Shown here: positions 10,778-23,570 of the stretch, one piece after another
Numbering within the stretch: the first letter of the stretch is position 1
Layout of the letters: each line of letters begins with the position of its first letter
From: Chloranthus sessilifolius
Taxonomy: Eukaryota > Streptophyta > Magnoliopsida > Chloranthales > Chloranthaceae
DNA: 64,000 nt
Direction of reading: 5' to 3'
Assembly: GCA_021018995.1 (NCBI GenBank)
Contig: CM037585.1
Location: forward strand, 122,292,831 to 122,356,830
Notes under the pieces: generated by a model
The model's input: only the letters and a program-made list of their open reading frames with translations
What the model was told of the DNA's origin: nothing
The model's database searches: none
Program-made: the position numbers and the translations under genes

Positions 10778-11981
10778 AATACACCGTAACAGAATGGGGT
10801 AGCAGAATGTATGAATAGAAGTCTACTTGAAAAGGCAAGATGTATATTATCCATTGCGGGATTGGGAAGAGAGCTAAGACAGTTAGTACATCATGCTATC
10901 TAGTAAACAAATCACCATTTACAGTAATAGAGTGCAAGACTCCAATTGATATATGGTTAGGAAAGTCTGCAGATTACAGTGCATTGAGGGTTTTTGGTTG
11001 CACAACTTACTATCATGTCAGAGATAGTAAAATTGACCTAAGGGCTAAGAAAGCGATTATCTTAGGGTATGTAAATGGTGTGAAAGGATATAGGTTATGG
11101 TGTCCTGAGTATAATAAGATTGTGATTAGCAGAGATGTGTCCTTTGATGAATCTATTATGCGAACTTATAGTAAACGAATCATGAAAATTGGAGAAGAGG
11201 CGGTGAAAGATCAGTGTGAGGTGGAGTTAGAAACTCTACAGTTATTACATTAGAGGAAAGTGTAGAAATAGTACAGAGAGAGCCAGAATAATTCTTAGCA
11301 GATGGAAGACCCAAAAGAATGTCAGAGCACCAATTCGCTACGGCTACGAGCAGATGGTCACCTACAAGTTAACTTTGGATGGCAATGAGCCATCTTCATT
11401 CAAGGATGTAATAAGCGGTAGATGTGCAAGAAAATAAAATATCACAATGAGTGAAGAGATGGATTCTCTTTACAAGAATAGAACTGAAGAACTGACAGAG
11501 TTACCTAAGGGAAAGTGAGCGATTGGGTGTAAGTGGGTTTATAAGAAGAAATAGGACTCTCCAAAAAGTAGTGATGTAAGGTACAAAACATGGTTGGTAG
11601 CAAAAAACCGCACAAAAGGAAGGCATTGATTACAATAAGGTGTTCTCATCGGTTGTTAAATGCACTTTAATCCGGGTTTTGTTGTTAATTGTAGCACAGT
11701 TGGACTTAGAGTTGAAGCAACTCGATGTGAAAACGGTATATCTACACGAAGATATGGAGGAAGAGATCTGTATGAACCAACCTGAAGAATTCAAGTCACT
11801 TGGAGAAGATAAGTTATTGTACAAACTGAAGAAGTCCTTGAACTGGTTGAAACAGTCACCAAGACAGTGCTACAAGCGATTTGACACGTTCATGGTGTGC
11901 CAAAATCATATTTGAAGTGAATACGACAATTGTATTTACTTCAAGAGACTAGCGGATGACTCATTTATTTACGTTTTCTTG
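10778..11981 (+). pseudogene. Copia integrase C-terminus and RT N-terminus
   Basis: Resumes with QNGVAECMNRSLLEKARC (about 10790), the integrase E-box region. The open stretch 10840-11253 holds CYLVNKSP, IDIWLGKSADYSALRVFGC and ARKKAIILGY-like text, the integrase C-terminal domain. RT starts near 11580 (WLVAKNR), with QLDVKTVYLHEDMEEEICM and EFKSLGEDKLLYKLKKSLN at 11640-11860. The final codons before the Tat insertion encode IYVFL, and the matching YVDDMLIAAK lies at 27397, on the other side of the insertion. Several frameshifts are present. Confidence 0.8.
11977..11981. repeat. Target site duplication of Tat-type element (left)
   Basis: TCTTG directly before the LTR start; the identical TCTTG is at 27392-27396 directly after the other LTR. 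Removing the element restores the copia RT reading IYVFL-YVDDM. Confidence 0.95.
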
Positions 11982-13478
11982 TGTTGGTATGCACTTTTTC
12001 TGGGTTCCTTTCGATCTCTGGAAGAAGTGGCCCAATTAAGTTCGAGTGGACTCTAGCTGATAGCAATAGAATAATAAACTATGAAATATTAAATACTGAA
12101 ATTAAATAGGCAAATATTAAATGGAGAGTACCTGAGTGATGAGATCGCCAGCTGCAGATGTTTATCAACGCTGCAACACGTTACTGATCACGCGCGGGGA
12201 GATGCAAGTTGACTCCTTTATTGAACGTCAGCCAACGAACCTACGGTCTAACTAGTTTGGTTTCCTAACCTATCTAAAAAAAGGGGTAGTGGCCTGCCCC
12301 ATTCCCGGGTATCCTTCGTAACCTCCCTTGGACAAATCGGGTGGCTAAGGTTGAGAAAATCAGAGAGGATTAGTGACCTAATTGGCTCTAGGCTAAGAAT
12401 TTGAGCAAAGGTTTCCTAAGGGCTATCTAAGGCTAAAGAGAATTTATCCTTCTTGTACTCCTTCTAGAGTCAGGGCTAGCTAGCCAGTGTTGCTAGCCTG
12501 ACTACCTGGGGATCCTAGAGAAGAGTCTACAGTTCTAGAAGTCTAGAACAACAGCTTGATCCCTTTCATTGGGAGCCCTAGAGAGAACCTCGAAATTTCT
12601 AAGAAGAGGAAGCTCGGAAGAGAAGAGAGAAAATTATTGCATTGATGTGTTGAATGGCAGTGGGGTAGGGGTCTTTTTATAAGTATCATGGTAATTACGC
12701 GCCCTGGGGCAAGTGCACTATAGTTGGGTCTGTTTCAATTGCGCACCCTGTCTGGGGCGTGTAATTAGATTATGCGCCCTGCCTGGGGCACTTAATCGAG
12801 TTTGAGTCAGTCACAGACTCAAGTGGTTAGATGACTGGCTCAGCTAGAAATCCTAGTTCCAACTTGCTTGGAACTAATTGCGTGCCCTATGGGGGGTGCG
12901 CAATCCAAGTAAACGTATGGATCAATGCGTTTAATCGTTGAATTTGGGCGGTCTTGGGAATTAGAGACCAAGTCCAACTGGGGACCAATTACGCGCCGGT
13001 GGTGGGGTGTGTAATCAATTGTGCGCCCTGGGAAGGGGGCGCATCGGACCTTCAGGTGGTCTACGAAAGGGGAAAGCCTGGTCTAAGTGGGACAAATTGC
13101 ACGCCACAAGTGTCGTGTGCAATCCAATTGTGTGCTCTGGGGCAGGCGCGTAATCAAGTCTTAGGGCGGTCTATGGGAAGGCAAGATCTGGTTCAAGTGA
13201 GACCAATTGCATGCCATGTGGGGTGTGCGCAATAGAATTACGTGCCTCTGTGAGGGTGCAGAATTCGAGATCTTCCCCAAGACGAGTTGGGTCTGAGCCA
13301 TAGAGCTATTATTTCAGCCTGGGATTCAATCATATGCTATCGTTTCAGTATATGTTCTAGTATATAGGGTTTTAAGGCTCCCGGAGAAGGTCGGTTCTTT
13401 TTTGAGAATCATGGGCAAGGTCAAAGGTTGATCGAATAAGTTTATTTACTCCGAAAGGGCAAAAATGGGGTGTCTACA
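11982..13478 (-). repeat. 3' LTR of Tat-type element
   Basis: 1497 bp; on the plus strand it begins TGTTGGTATGC and ends GGGGTGTCTACA. A TATA-like TTATAAAAAG (minus strand) lies near 12673-12682. At 12690-13260 are about nine imperfect inverted motifs of the form ATTGCGCNCC...GGGCGCGTAAT. Confidence 0.9.
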
Positions 13479-13491
13479 TATGCCCCTCTTT
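13479..13491 (-). other. Polypurine tract of Tat-type element
   Basis: Reads AAAGAGGGGCATA on the minus strand, immediately before TGTAGACACCCC, the 3' LTR start. Confidence 0.8.
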
Positions 13492-13594
13492 GACGTATTT
13501 TTATAGAAAAAGGATGCGTCGAAGAAGTAGACACCCCCCTTTTCAGGGTGCCTTCTCGTTTCTTTGGGAGATCACGAGTGTGAACCCTGGAGCT

Positions 13595-15348
13595 TGATCA
13601 TTTTAAAAGTAGTATCCTTGCAAGTGTACAAGTTCGATGAACGAGGTCGAGTAAAGGGTGTCAAACCACAGGGAAGCGCAAAATTTTAATTAATTTTAGA
13701 AGTGTAAAATGAACCTAAGGAAATATCAAAGGTGAGATTTTGTATAAGATGAAAATTAACAACTACATAAACATAAATAAAAAATCTAAACAAAGCCTAT
13801 GCAAGAAAAACAATCAATAATCGAAACAACTATAATGAAAGGATTTAAGGATTTAGCTAACCCTAGATTCATAATTTTCCTACTAACAATCTAAACATTT
13901 CAATGGTAAATTATTTGCCTTCATTTAACTACAAGAAAAATGATTCGATAAAAATGTAATTATGATAATCGGCATACACTATCCTAACACTAAGGCACAT
14001 TCAATCACAACATGAACCATGTGAAAGGCACAACACACCACAAGCACATAACCACAACAGAAAAATTAATCATACGGCATCCTATATCGATCTAGGTGGA
14101 ATAACTCATTTATTGTCGCCAATTATATGGTCAACAGCTATAAACGAGTATTCGATGATAATACTATATGCTCAAACTGAAATCCGTATAATTCAATAAT
14201 TATGACAAGGAATGCAAATATTAACCTTCATTTTACTACAAGCAAAACGATTCAAGAAATATGATTATTTGATTCGGCATATCCTATCCCAACACTATGA
14301 CGCGTCTAATCACAGCATGAATCATGCGAAAGGCATAATGCATCATAAATATATAATCATGACAATGATTATCAATCGTACGACATCCTATATCGGTCAA
14401 CAAGATCGATCTAGGTGGAATAACTCTTTTATTGTAGCTGATAATCAAGATCGATCACTATAAATGAGTATTCGATGATAACACAATAAGCACACTCTTA
14501 AAGTCGTCCGATTTAATATTTGTAAAAAGAAATGATTGAAATAAAAATAAATTAACTACTCATCTAGGGTTCGCTTTCTCCTTGAATGAGCGATTTTAGC
14601 CGCTCATCTCTGATCTACACGCAATGCACAAGTCCGAAACCATCAACAAAGTTTTTCAATTATCAAGTGTTTGAATCTTTTAGGAAAAAGATCTGAAACC
14701 TTATAAAGCTTTGATTCCTAATTACAAACTAAAGTATCTAAAGCTAAAACTAAAAAATGAAAAACTAAAGAGAAAACCCTAAAGGAAAACTAATGAAAAT
14801 TGGCTAAAAAGAGACCCCCAAAAGAGGACCTAAAGAGGCTCTCCAAAACCTTAAACATTGTTTTGTTTATATAGGGCCCGGACCAAAATTTTTCCATATA
14901 TAGTCTAATCGATTGAATTCCAAGATTCAATTGATTGAATTTCAAGATTCAATCGACTGAATTTAAAATTTGATTTTTGGCGGATTTATTTGAATTTGAA
15001 ATCAATCGATTGAGTTTGAATTCAAATTTAAGAGGAAAAACAGTTGTCATCCAACTGAATCGATTGATTTCTAAATTTTAATCGATAGATGATGACATGT
15101 GAGATAATCAATTCTCATAGTTGTAGCTGGACCAATCGGTTCTTCCACGGATTTTGATATTTTTATTGGCTTCATGGTTTAATGCTCCCTTGTTGTCCTT
15201 AATTATGCTCTTCTATGCTTCTACAAGATTCAACGGTCAAGAACACCTGAAACCATTAAAACTACACAATAGTCGTCAGATAGCCCTCATCGAATAGCCA
15301 AATGTTGATATTAGGGTGCGAAATATGGTCATATTTTGATACATATCA
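13595..15348 (-). mobile_element. Solo-LTR-like unit B inside Tat-type element
   Basis: 1754 bp from TGATCATTTT to GATACATATCA, with flanks GAGCT (13590-13594) and GAGAT (15349-15353), four of five bases identical. No coding signal. A TATA box reads CTATATAAAC on the minus strand near 14865-14873, setting the orientation. A group of AATCGATTGAATTC-type motifs lies just upstream of it (14905-15090). It shares CTTGCAAGTGTACAAGTT and GATAGCCCTCATCGAATAGCC with unit A. Confidence 0.7.
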
Positions 15349-15353
15349 GAGAT

Positions 15354-17160
15354 GACATGAAGTGTTTGACTTTCTTATCTATCAACGCAAGTAAAAATGA
15401 ATCATTCGTGGGTTAGAGTGTAGCTGTTGAGAGGCGTATCCTCAATCGCGGCTGCAAGTGGCATCTCATCGCATATCGCGACTTGCTACATATCGTAGTC
15501 AAACAGAGGGATATTGACACAATTGAGGTACGGGGTGGCGTTATACGAATGTCTAGAGAAAAGGTTAAGTGACTAGATAATATGATATAATGTGACGGCG
15601 AAGGCTTTCGCAAGTCATGTCAGGCCTGACGCGTCATTGCTCACACCAATGATGTGTTAAGAGTCCCTTTCTAGTAGACATTTGTGATTTCTCAAAGTTA
15701 AGTATACTCGATGTTCGGTTTCCCAGGGAAAAAAATGTGTTGGGGTGATGAGAGATAGAAAGTTTTGATAGATAGGGGGTTTTTTAATTTTAATTTTTTA
15801 AACTTAAGATTAATTCGGTAAAAACTGTGAATTGGTTGTCAAGACGACGCTCGGTATGCCGAATGCTCCGTCTAACCTTTTCGTGGATACTGTCGATTGT
15901 CTCTTATGGGAGGACTACAGTGATTCGCGGATTGAGAGAGACGGCTTTTAAAAATATTTGACTTAATATTAGCTAACTATATTTTTATAGGGAATATCAA
16001 GTAGAGGGGGTAATGCTTACCTAGTTTGTTGTCAGCGTGTGGTCTTCGTGGTTTTCATGATGGGACTTGATAATTGATGAGCGCGATGGGACGTCAGAGA
16101 GATTCCTCCCCTTCCATTTCAGTATCCACGATGAGAATTGGTGTGGTGGGGTGTGATGATTGTTGCGATGGGACTTGATGATTGTCGCGATAGGATATTT
16201 GGTTAAGTCTCCTCTACAGGTTGCGTGTTGCGGCGGGTTGCGGCGACAGGGACGATCATGTCGCGATGGGACCTGTCATTTGTTGATGTTGCGACGGGAC
16301 TGTTATCATGTATTGTTATAAGCACGCGATGGGGTGTTGGTGTTCAGTTAGTTTTCCTTTCTTTGGCAGATCTTAGGTTGCATAAAGGGGATGGTTGGTT
16401 TTCTTGGTAGAAGGGTTGTGTCGCGATGGGATCTGGGTTGGGTTGGTTTAGTCTAGGAATTGCAATGGTGGTGATTATGTGCGCATCGTGTCGCGACGGG
16501 ACATGTTGTCGTGTGTGCCTGTGGGTGCGCGATGGGACAGTGATGTGCGAGAGAGTGTCTGGAGAGGGTAGAGGGTTTTACTCGTTCCAGGAGTAGGTGA
16601 AATCACACAACCACCCACATCATCCACGTCGGTTGACTTTGCCGTCTTTTGTTTCTGAAAGCCTTCTTGTTGGTGTCTATGTGTTGTTTGGATAGTCTCT
16701 CGGGCTGCCTTCTTGGTGTCTCCTTTCCTCAGAGTATCACGATGGGACAGCGGGGAGGCAGTTCATTTTCTGATCACAGTGAGACGAGTTGTCATGTATG
16801 TGAGTGTGCGATGAGATTTTTCTATTTTCTTTTTTCTTTTTCTTTTTCTTTTTTTGGTTACAGTGGAGCGAGTGGCAGGTATTAGGGAGTGTTTTGGTCA
16901 TGATGGGACTACAAGGGGATAATCTCCCTCTTTCATTTTATTATTATTATTATATTTGTTGTATTTTGTATGATTTGATTTGATTATTATTTATTATTTT
17001 TTATTGTACTTTGGTTTGTTTTGTAGTTTATTTTATTTATTTTGGGTGATTATTTTCTCATTTTAAGTGCTTGTTCCGGGCCATTATTTATTTTCATTGT
17101 TGATGATTTATTATCCGTGGTTGGTGGAGTTAATTTTGTCATGATGGAGGAATCTCATGT
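15354..17160. other. Tat-type internal region with dispersed GCGATGGGAC repeats
   Basis: No gene recognised. About a dozen copies of GCGATGGGAC or close variants occur between about 16058 and 16910 on the plus strand, spaced irregularly by 20-150 bp. The same 10-mer, in the opposite orientation relative to the plus strand, is the core of this element's PBS at 25827-25847. Confidence 0.65.
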
Positions 17161-17306
17161 CAATACAAAAAATAAGACTATTAGTGGCAGCCAAAAACTG
17201 CCGCTATTAACAAAAAATTGCCGCTAATAGTCTTAATAACTTTTTTATTAATAGCGGCAGTTTTTTACAACCAAAAACTGCCGCTAATAGTATTTTTTTT
17301 GTAGTG
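17161..17306. mobile_element. CACTA-type MITE, copy 1
   Basis: Starts CAATACAAAAAATAAGACTA and ends with GTATTTTTTTTGTAGTG, the inverse of CACTACAAAAAAATAC. Internal arms pair through GACTATTAGTGGCAG and CTGCCGCTAATAG. TGT occurs on both sides (17158-17160, 17307-17309), a 3-bp duplication as expected for CACTA transposons. Confidence 0.8.
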
Positions 17307-20300
17307 TGTGTTTGTTTTGTTTAAGGTTTGGGCCTTTGTTTTGTTCTTTTATTTTGTGGGAGTGACACTTGTTAGGAATATGTGGGTTCAGATTCAAGTT
17401 AAATATTAGGTGCTTTAATGCTATTGGCTTATCTATTTTGCCATGAATTTATTTTTCTTTTGGGAGTAAATGTCTCATGACTATTGGTTTATCTTGGTTT
17501 GTCATGATTTTTTTTTTTAGGGGGTATGTGTCATGTCTTAATTTAATTAGATGGAGGGGGTTTATGAGTGAGACACTTATCACATTGTGGCTAAGGGGTC
17601 TTTTTTCTATAAATAGGTATTTTAGGGGCTTAGGTTTTATTTTGAATTTTTGTTTAGTTTTATTTTTAATGAACTTGTAATAATTTTTTGTATATAGGAT
17701 TTGTAGTTTATTTTGTTTTTTTAATGTCCTTTCTGCCAATTTATTTTATATCCCGGGTATTGTGGTGGGTTTGTTTCTTGGGAATGGGCGGTGTTGGGAA
17801 TGTAGAGTAGCACTCGAAGTTGTTGGAGGAAGAAATGACAGAGCAAGAGGTGGCAGGGATGATGAGGATGTCAGTGGAGGGAAGAAAACCAAAGAAAAGA
17901 GCACTTTTGTTTCATTTTCATGTCCCTTTGAGTGACCCTCTGTGAGCCACTCAGGTGCCTTTGAGTGTCTATCTTGGGAAATTATGACCGAGGCACTAAC
18001 AGGCCATCTAGTTATCACTTCCCCATCATCCTTCGACCGTGAGGGCCCAAGTTTTGTTTTCGGTTCTTGTTTTGAATTATATTTAGGGGTATGCCCCTGT
18101 TGTAATTTATAATAATGTTATTTATTTATAAAAGTGGCTTTCTTTTTTTTATTCTTTTATCATATTTTGTTTTGTTTTGAGTTTATTATGTATTTTGTAG
18201 TTCGATTAATTTTGGTTTAGTTTGGTTAGCTTGGTTTATCTTTGTGTGGCTTGTTTGGTTTAGTTTTGAGTGTATTTTAGCAGGTGGCCCGATCTTTGCG
18301 TGTATGTGTGGTCGTGTGTGTATGGGTGAGGGTTTTTTCGATTTTTGGGGTGTATGTGCTTAAGTTTAGAAGGCGTAGGAGCGTGTAGGTTCTATGTTGT
18401 ATGCGTATATATCTCTACATCTCCATAATTTTGTTCTTGACTGCTGTTGTTTGTGTATATTTTTGTGTTATAACTCGGTAATTATGCGCATGAATATGGG
18501 CATGCAAATCAATTACGCGCTAGTGGAGTGATTATGCGCTGCGTTATTTGTGTTTAATCCTCTTTCGCGCAGGGTTGACAACGCGCAACTGAAGCATCGG
18601 CGAGGGGCCTCCAGGTGGCTTTTCGGATTCAGCGCAGAGCTATGGGCGTGTGATTCAAATTGCGCGCTTCTTAACAGCAGATTGCTTTCGTTTATTCATG
18701 CGAGGCGGAAGGCGATTGTGTGCGTTATGTGTTATGGTGTTCAATTGGATTGCACGCCGTGTTCCAGGCGCCTAATTCGGCGAGCATCTATATATTTCTG
18801 AGTTTTCTTTATTTTTCTTCATTCTTTTCTATTTTATTCTATTTTTAGTTCGACCCGAGTTTAGAGTGTCCCAATTTTCGTGTTTCAGTGATATCGTGTG
18901 ATCTGATCGTCCGATTGAGATGTCATTTCTTCTGATCTTCGTCATTTCGCGTGTTCTTTTTCCTGAGGCGATCCCTAATGGCATGATTGGAGACGTCATT
19001 ATGTCTTGGGGGTGTTGGGATTGAGGAGCGGTTTACATCCGTCTCTATTGTTAGGAGGTGAAGATGGCGGGAGGGAAGTCCTATAAATGGATGGAAAGGA
19101 TGTTACCCAACCATTCCTCCCGCTTTTCTGTTGCTTCTGATTGGACCTCCTGCGCGACGCATTTTGAGCTTTATGTTCATTTTGGATTTCGTGTTTTCAT
19201 TTTAGGTTGTAAATTAGGTTTCATGTTTTCATTTTGGGTTGTATGTTCAGGAGGAATGCCTCAGGTGACACTTGTAAGAACTTTTGTTATAAATAAAATG
19301 GTATTTTTTTTATTGTGTTTGTCGTGTTCGATTTTACTTATTTATGTTGCCATTATTTATCTATTGGAGGATCGCATTAGAGGGTGAATGAGTAATGTTA
19401 AGATAGTCCCAGGGTGGAAAAGCAAAAACTAAATTGAAAATAAAAAAAATGCCATAGTTTGGCGCATGCATTGGTCTCGTGACTCGATTATCGTTACCAA
19501 GGTGCTAGTGCTTTTTTAAAAAAAATGCCCAGTGTCAAGTGACGATGAGAATTTTATCGGCCTCACAGATATTCTAGAGTGTGTTTGTAATGATCCCATG
19601 TTGGGAAGTAGTTTGATTATTTCAGTTACATATCGGGCTTGATTTTGTGAGTACTGAATGATCCTCATATATAATAGCTTTTAACAAGGATGAGGTGAAT
19701 GGTAGATAATGAGTGATTGCATCATTTGTCATTTGAAAGTTTTCGATTTTATTCTTAAAGAGATTTTGAAAAATCATTTGACTCATTTTCCGAAAAGAAA
19801 ATAAAGGGTGAAGGAGAGATAAGGTTTATTGATTTGGAGGATAGCTTCTTATTCAACAACTTTTTGAAATAGCAGTCAACTACTTTTTTCTGGAGTATAG
19901 TGTGGCGCCATAATTGAGCTCTCCGTAATGGTCCAACACCATCAAATCTTCAAATTCTTTAGTTAGCAAGAGTTTGTCCTCCCCCCCCCCACCGTACGAC
20001 ATCTAGTAGTGTGAAGATGAAAGGGATGCCCTCACGGTTTTGCTTATGCCTTCCTAGTAGGGAATACTAGGGGTGCCCCACAGTTCCGCTTATGCTTTCC
20101 TGAATTCATTGACTAGTCATTCGTCTCATGCTCTCACTCGGTTGTGTATGTTTTCTATATATATTTGAAACACCCTACTGACGCAAGAATTATGAGTTTT
20201 GATGGAACCTTATATTTTTATTTTTTATGCTCTAACATCAACTCTAATGGCTGAAGATGTGTGCGAGAATCTAGAATTTTCTATATTTTAGAAGAGTTTT

Positions 20301-20771
20301 ATGATCTACTAGTCCTTTCAATCAACTTGCCCGAACTGAAAGGTGGTCAATGAGCAAGCTGATTTCCAAAATGGTCTTGAAAATAATGACCTACGACTGG
20401 CAAATGCCTTCCGATGACTACAAGGATGATAAGTATGTAAGTACGCCTGTTTAGGCTATGAGACATGATGATCGAATTAGGGGTAGCATTCTAGGGTTTA
20501 AGAAGTCCTTCCCCTGTTGTTGTTTCCTGAGCATGTTGCTAAAATAATGTTATTACTTCGCGCATGGGACTTGATTTCCTCCAGGCGAGGTGGTTGTGTA
20601 GGCATTATCTTAGCACTAGCTCCCTAACTTCGGATTCTTGGTCGGGTAAAAGTTATAAGTCAGAGATATTACTAGGCAATATATATATTTTTTATTTTGT
20701 ATATTTTTATATTATTTATTTTTTGTTATCATTATTGTGTTATGGTACAACATCAGTTCCTTAAGCGAAGA
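17307..20771. other. Tat-type internal region, no recognised gene
   Basis: T-rich then mixed sequence. A TATAAATAGG at about 17608 could start plus-strand transcription but no convincing ORF follows. At 18470-18790 there is a cluster of GCGC-containing inverted motifs like those in this element's LTRs. Several open frames (17746-18018, 18550-18801, 19058-19387) show no recognisable domain and biased composition, so I do not call them genes. Confidence 0.5.
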
Positions 20772-20776
20772 CTGAC

Positions 20777-22240
20777 TGATCAGTCACATAATTTATCATT
20801 TTATCACCCTTAATTTAGTGATGTTAGACCCCAATTTTCTACTAACAAGTTAATGATGTGCAAATATTAAAGATAAACAATAAAATCGAGTCAAAGTATT
20901 AATATTCATCAAAGTGAACTCAAAAAGCAGTAAGAATGACGATGGAGCGTGAAAGACGATCCACTATATGCTTTAAAGTTAAAAAATCGTAAAAGACGAT
21001 TGAGCGTAATTGAGGAAGAGACAAAAAGTAGAAAATCGTAATTTACAACTCTCCAAAAGAGACGTTTAAAGTAAAAAGTGATATGAAGGAGAAAAGCGAT
21101 CAATCATAAATAAAATCGTAAATGAAGAATAGTTCTGAGACTGAAAGCTGTAAAAAGAGAATAATCGTAATTTACGATTATATAAATTGAAGCTTTTGTG
21201 CTGCTGATCATGTGAAGCAATCTTCACAGCCATGCATATCATTAGAAGTCTTCTTAAATTAGAAGTCTGGTAGATCATGGATCTAAGAAGATTAACGAAA
21301 GAAGAATCCTAAAGATCTCTGTTGCTGGAATTAAGGAAACAAGTCCCAAAGCGCATCAATTATTCAAAGCAGGAAAGATAAAATTAGGAATTATAATTAT
21401 ATTAGGAATCTTTTATTTTTAGTAGTTTCTTTTATTAGAATTAGACTAATGTAAACCGACTCCTTATGATCTATAAATAAGAGAGCCCGATATAAGAATC
21501 CCTTATCGAAGAAATTCTCAGCATCAATTGACGACTAAGGTCGGCTTTTCTTCCGATCAAATTTAGTTTAGTTTAGTTTAGATATCCAAGGTTCTTCGAT
21601 CACAATTGACGACTGTAATTAAGAGTTGAAAGATTAGAGTAGATATCCGTAATTTGTCAGAAGCAATTGGCGCCTGCAGCTGAGGGGTGAAAGATATATT
21701 TTTACTTTTCTTTCTAGTTAGATTTATTTTTATTGCAATTTATTACTTTGTAAACATCTACAAGTTTTAATTTGAATTGACGACTTAGGTTGAGATTTGC
21801 AGATTTGTGTAACGGTTTTACTTTTCCATCTTTGATTTTCTGGAGTTTGATTGACGCCCAAATTTCTGGTAGATTGAAGATTAGTATAGATCTATGTTGA
21901 AGGATGCTAGTTTTTGATTGATTCCCAAATTCTAGAGAACTGAGATATAGTGTAACGGTATTTTAAATTTGTAAACATTCGATAGCTGAAGATTGTAATT
22001 GACGACCACAATCTTAAGGAGGATTTATGATTTATTTTCTATAAATTAGTTTAAGAAACCATTCTTTTACTCATATTTCTCAAGTAGTTTAGGATCTTAA
22101 AGATAAATATAAGTTTTCAGAAAAGCAAAATATGAGATAATCACTTCCTCGTGGGAGCGATCCTATACTAGCACTGCAATTTCTATTGTGCACTTGCAAT
22201 AGGTTAAGACTTAATTAGATACACATATAACCAGCGATCA
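20777..22240 (+). mobile_element. Solo LTR (unit C) with perfect TSD
   Basis: 1464 bp beginning TGATCAGTCAC and ending CAGCGATCA, flanked by perfect CTGAC duplications (20772-20776 and 22241-22245). A TATA box CTATAAATAAGAGAGC lies near 21470, so it reads rightward. Downstream of the TATA box are six or so AATTGACGAC-type repeats (about 21527, 21603, 21663, 21775, 21848, 21990). GTGCACTTGCAATAG and CCTCGTGGGAGCGATCC near the right end match, in inverse, the ends of units A and B, so this is a related family. No coding sequence: a solo LTR left by recombination. Confidence 0.85.
21467..21483 (+). promoter_or_regulatory. TATA box of solo LTR C
   Basis: CTATAAATAAGAGAG, a consensus plant LTR promoter motif, in the middle of the LTR. 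Confidence 0.6.
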
Positions 22241-22245
22241 CTGAC

Positions 22246-22925
22246 TCAGAAGGTCGGGTGGACGAAGTGACAGTTCGATGATCTGTTTCGGGGTTCTCAA
22301 TCTCTCTCAATTTGATTGATTCGGGACAAATAGGGAGTGGCGTCCTTTAACTTCTTTTAATAAGTCTTTTGTAGTCGGGCCTCCTTTTCAGGAGGGGCCT
22401 TCTTTAGTTTTTCGACAAGGTGAGGCCCCTCGTAGAGTTGTTAGGGAATCTTTCAGGGTTATTTATGGGTTGTCGGAAAGTGGTTTGTGGTGAAGTTAGA
22501 GTGGGATCCGTCAAGTGGGATGGAAGATAGTATTGTAAACGTAATCAAAGGAAAAGACAAAGGTAAAGTAAGAGGAGAAGACATGAGGGTGTAGGCCAAG
22601 GTGGACCTTTCCTCGGTGTGGGGAGGTTTGGTTTCGTTTGATTTTGTTTGTTTTGTTTTATGCGTACTTTAGGTTTATCGTGAGGTTATTTTAAAGTTTC
22701 GGTTGTAATTTTTCAAGGCGGTTTGGTGTTGAGAGTTTGATATAATGGTGTTGCTGTCGGTTGGGGCTCCGTGAGGGTCTTGTTTGTGAGGTTCATGAGA
22801 TTTGGATCTGGGGGGCAGATGCAATTTTAGTTATGATATCAATCTTATGTTGTGGTGAGATTTGAGGATTTGGCGATATATTGATTTGGATGTTGATCGG
22901 GGTTGTAAGATTTAAGCTTAGTTTA
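22246..22925. other. Tat-type internal stretch without recognised gene
   Basis: No domain found in six frames. On the minus strand it lies downstream of the Pro/Lys-rich ORF, where a protease would be expected in a complete Tat element. I could not see a DTG/DSG protease motif. Confidence 0.4.
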
Positions 22926-23570
22926 ATTTCGAGAGTGGGAGGGAAGATAGATCTATGTGTTGGCTCACCGATAGGTTTGGTGGTTGACTTGAGAGTGAGT
23001 GGAGTTGGTGTTGTAGGGGTAGGTTCAATGATAGGTTTGGATTTAGTGATAGGTTTGGTTTTGGTAGTGGGTTCATGTTCGATAACAGGTTCAAGTTCGA
23101 CGACGGGTTCAAGTTTGACGATGGGTTTGGGTTTGATGGTGGGTTTGCCTTGGATGATGGGTTCATGTTTGATGAGGGGTTCAAGTTTATGATAGGTTCG
23201 ATTTCAGTGATGAGTTCATGTTCGAGAATAGGTTTAGATTAGCCTATAGTTTGAAGTTTGATGTTAGGTTTGTATTTGGTGATCGGTTTAGGTTTGACGG
23301 TAGGTTTAAGTTTGATGGTAAATTCGGTTTTGGTGAAAAGTTCACATTTGATGATAGGTTTAGATTTGGCGATAGTTTTAGGTTCGCTGATAGGTTTAGT
23401 TTTAATGATAGGTTTAGGTTTGGTGACAAGTTTAGGTTCGATGATTGGTTTTGATTCGATGATAGGTTTAGGTTTGATGGTAGTCTTAGGATTGATGATA
23501 GATTTAGGTTTGAGGATGGGTTCGGGTTTGATGATGGTCTTAGGATTTAAATTCAGCTTTGTAGTTGGTG
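22926..23570. repeat. Minisatellite-like repeat of GGTTTAGGTTYGATGATA units
   Basis: Degenerate repeats, unit about 12-30 bp, built from RTRGGTTTAGGTTYG and GATGATGGGTTC. On the minus strand this encodes Pro-Lys-Pro-Ile-type repeats in the 427-codon ORF. Further downstream, in another frame, it gives Asn-Pro-Ser-Ser-Asn-type repeats. Confidence 0.8.

Noticed and set aside
17746-18018. 90-aa minus-strand ORF near a TATAAATAGG
   Set aside because: The TATA-like box is on the other strand and the ORF has Ser/Pro-biased composition without a recognisable domain.
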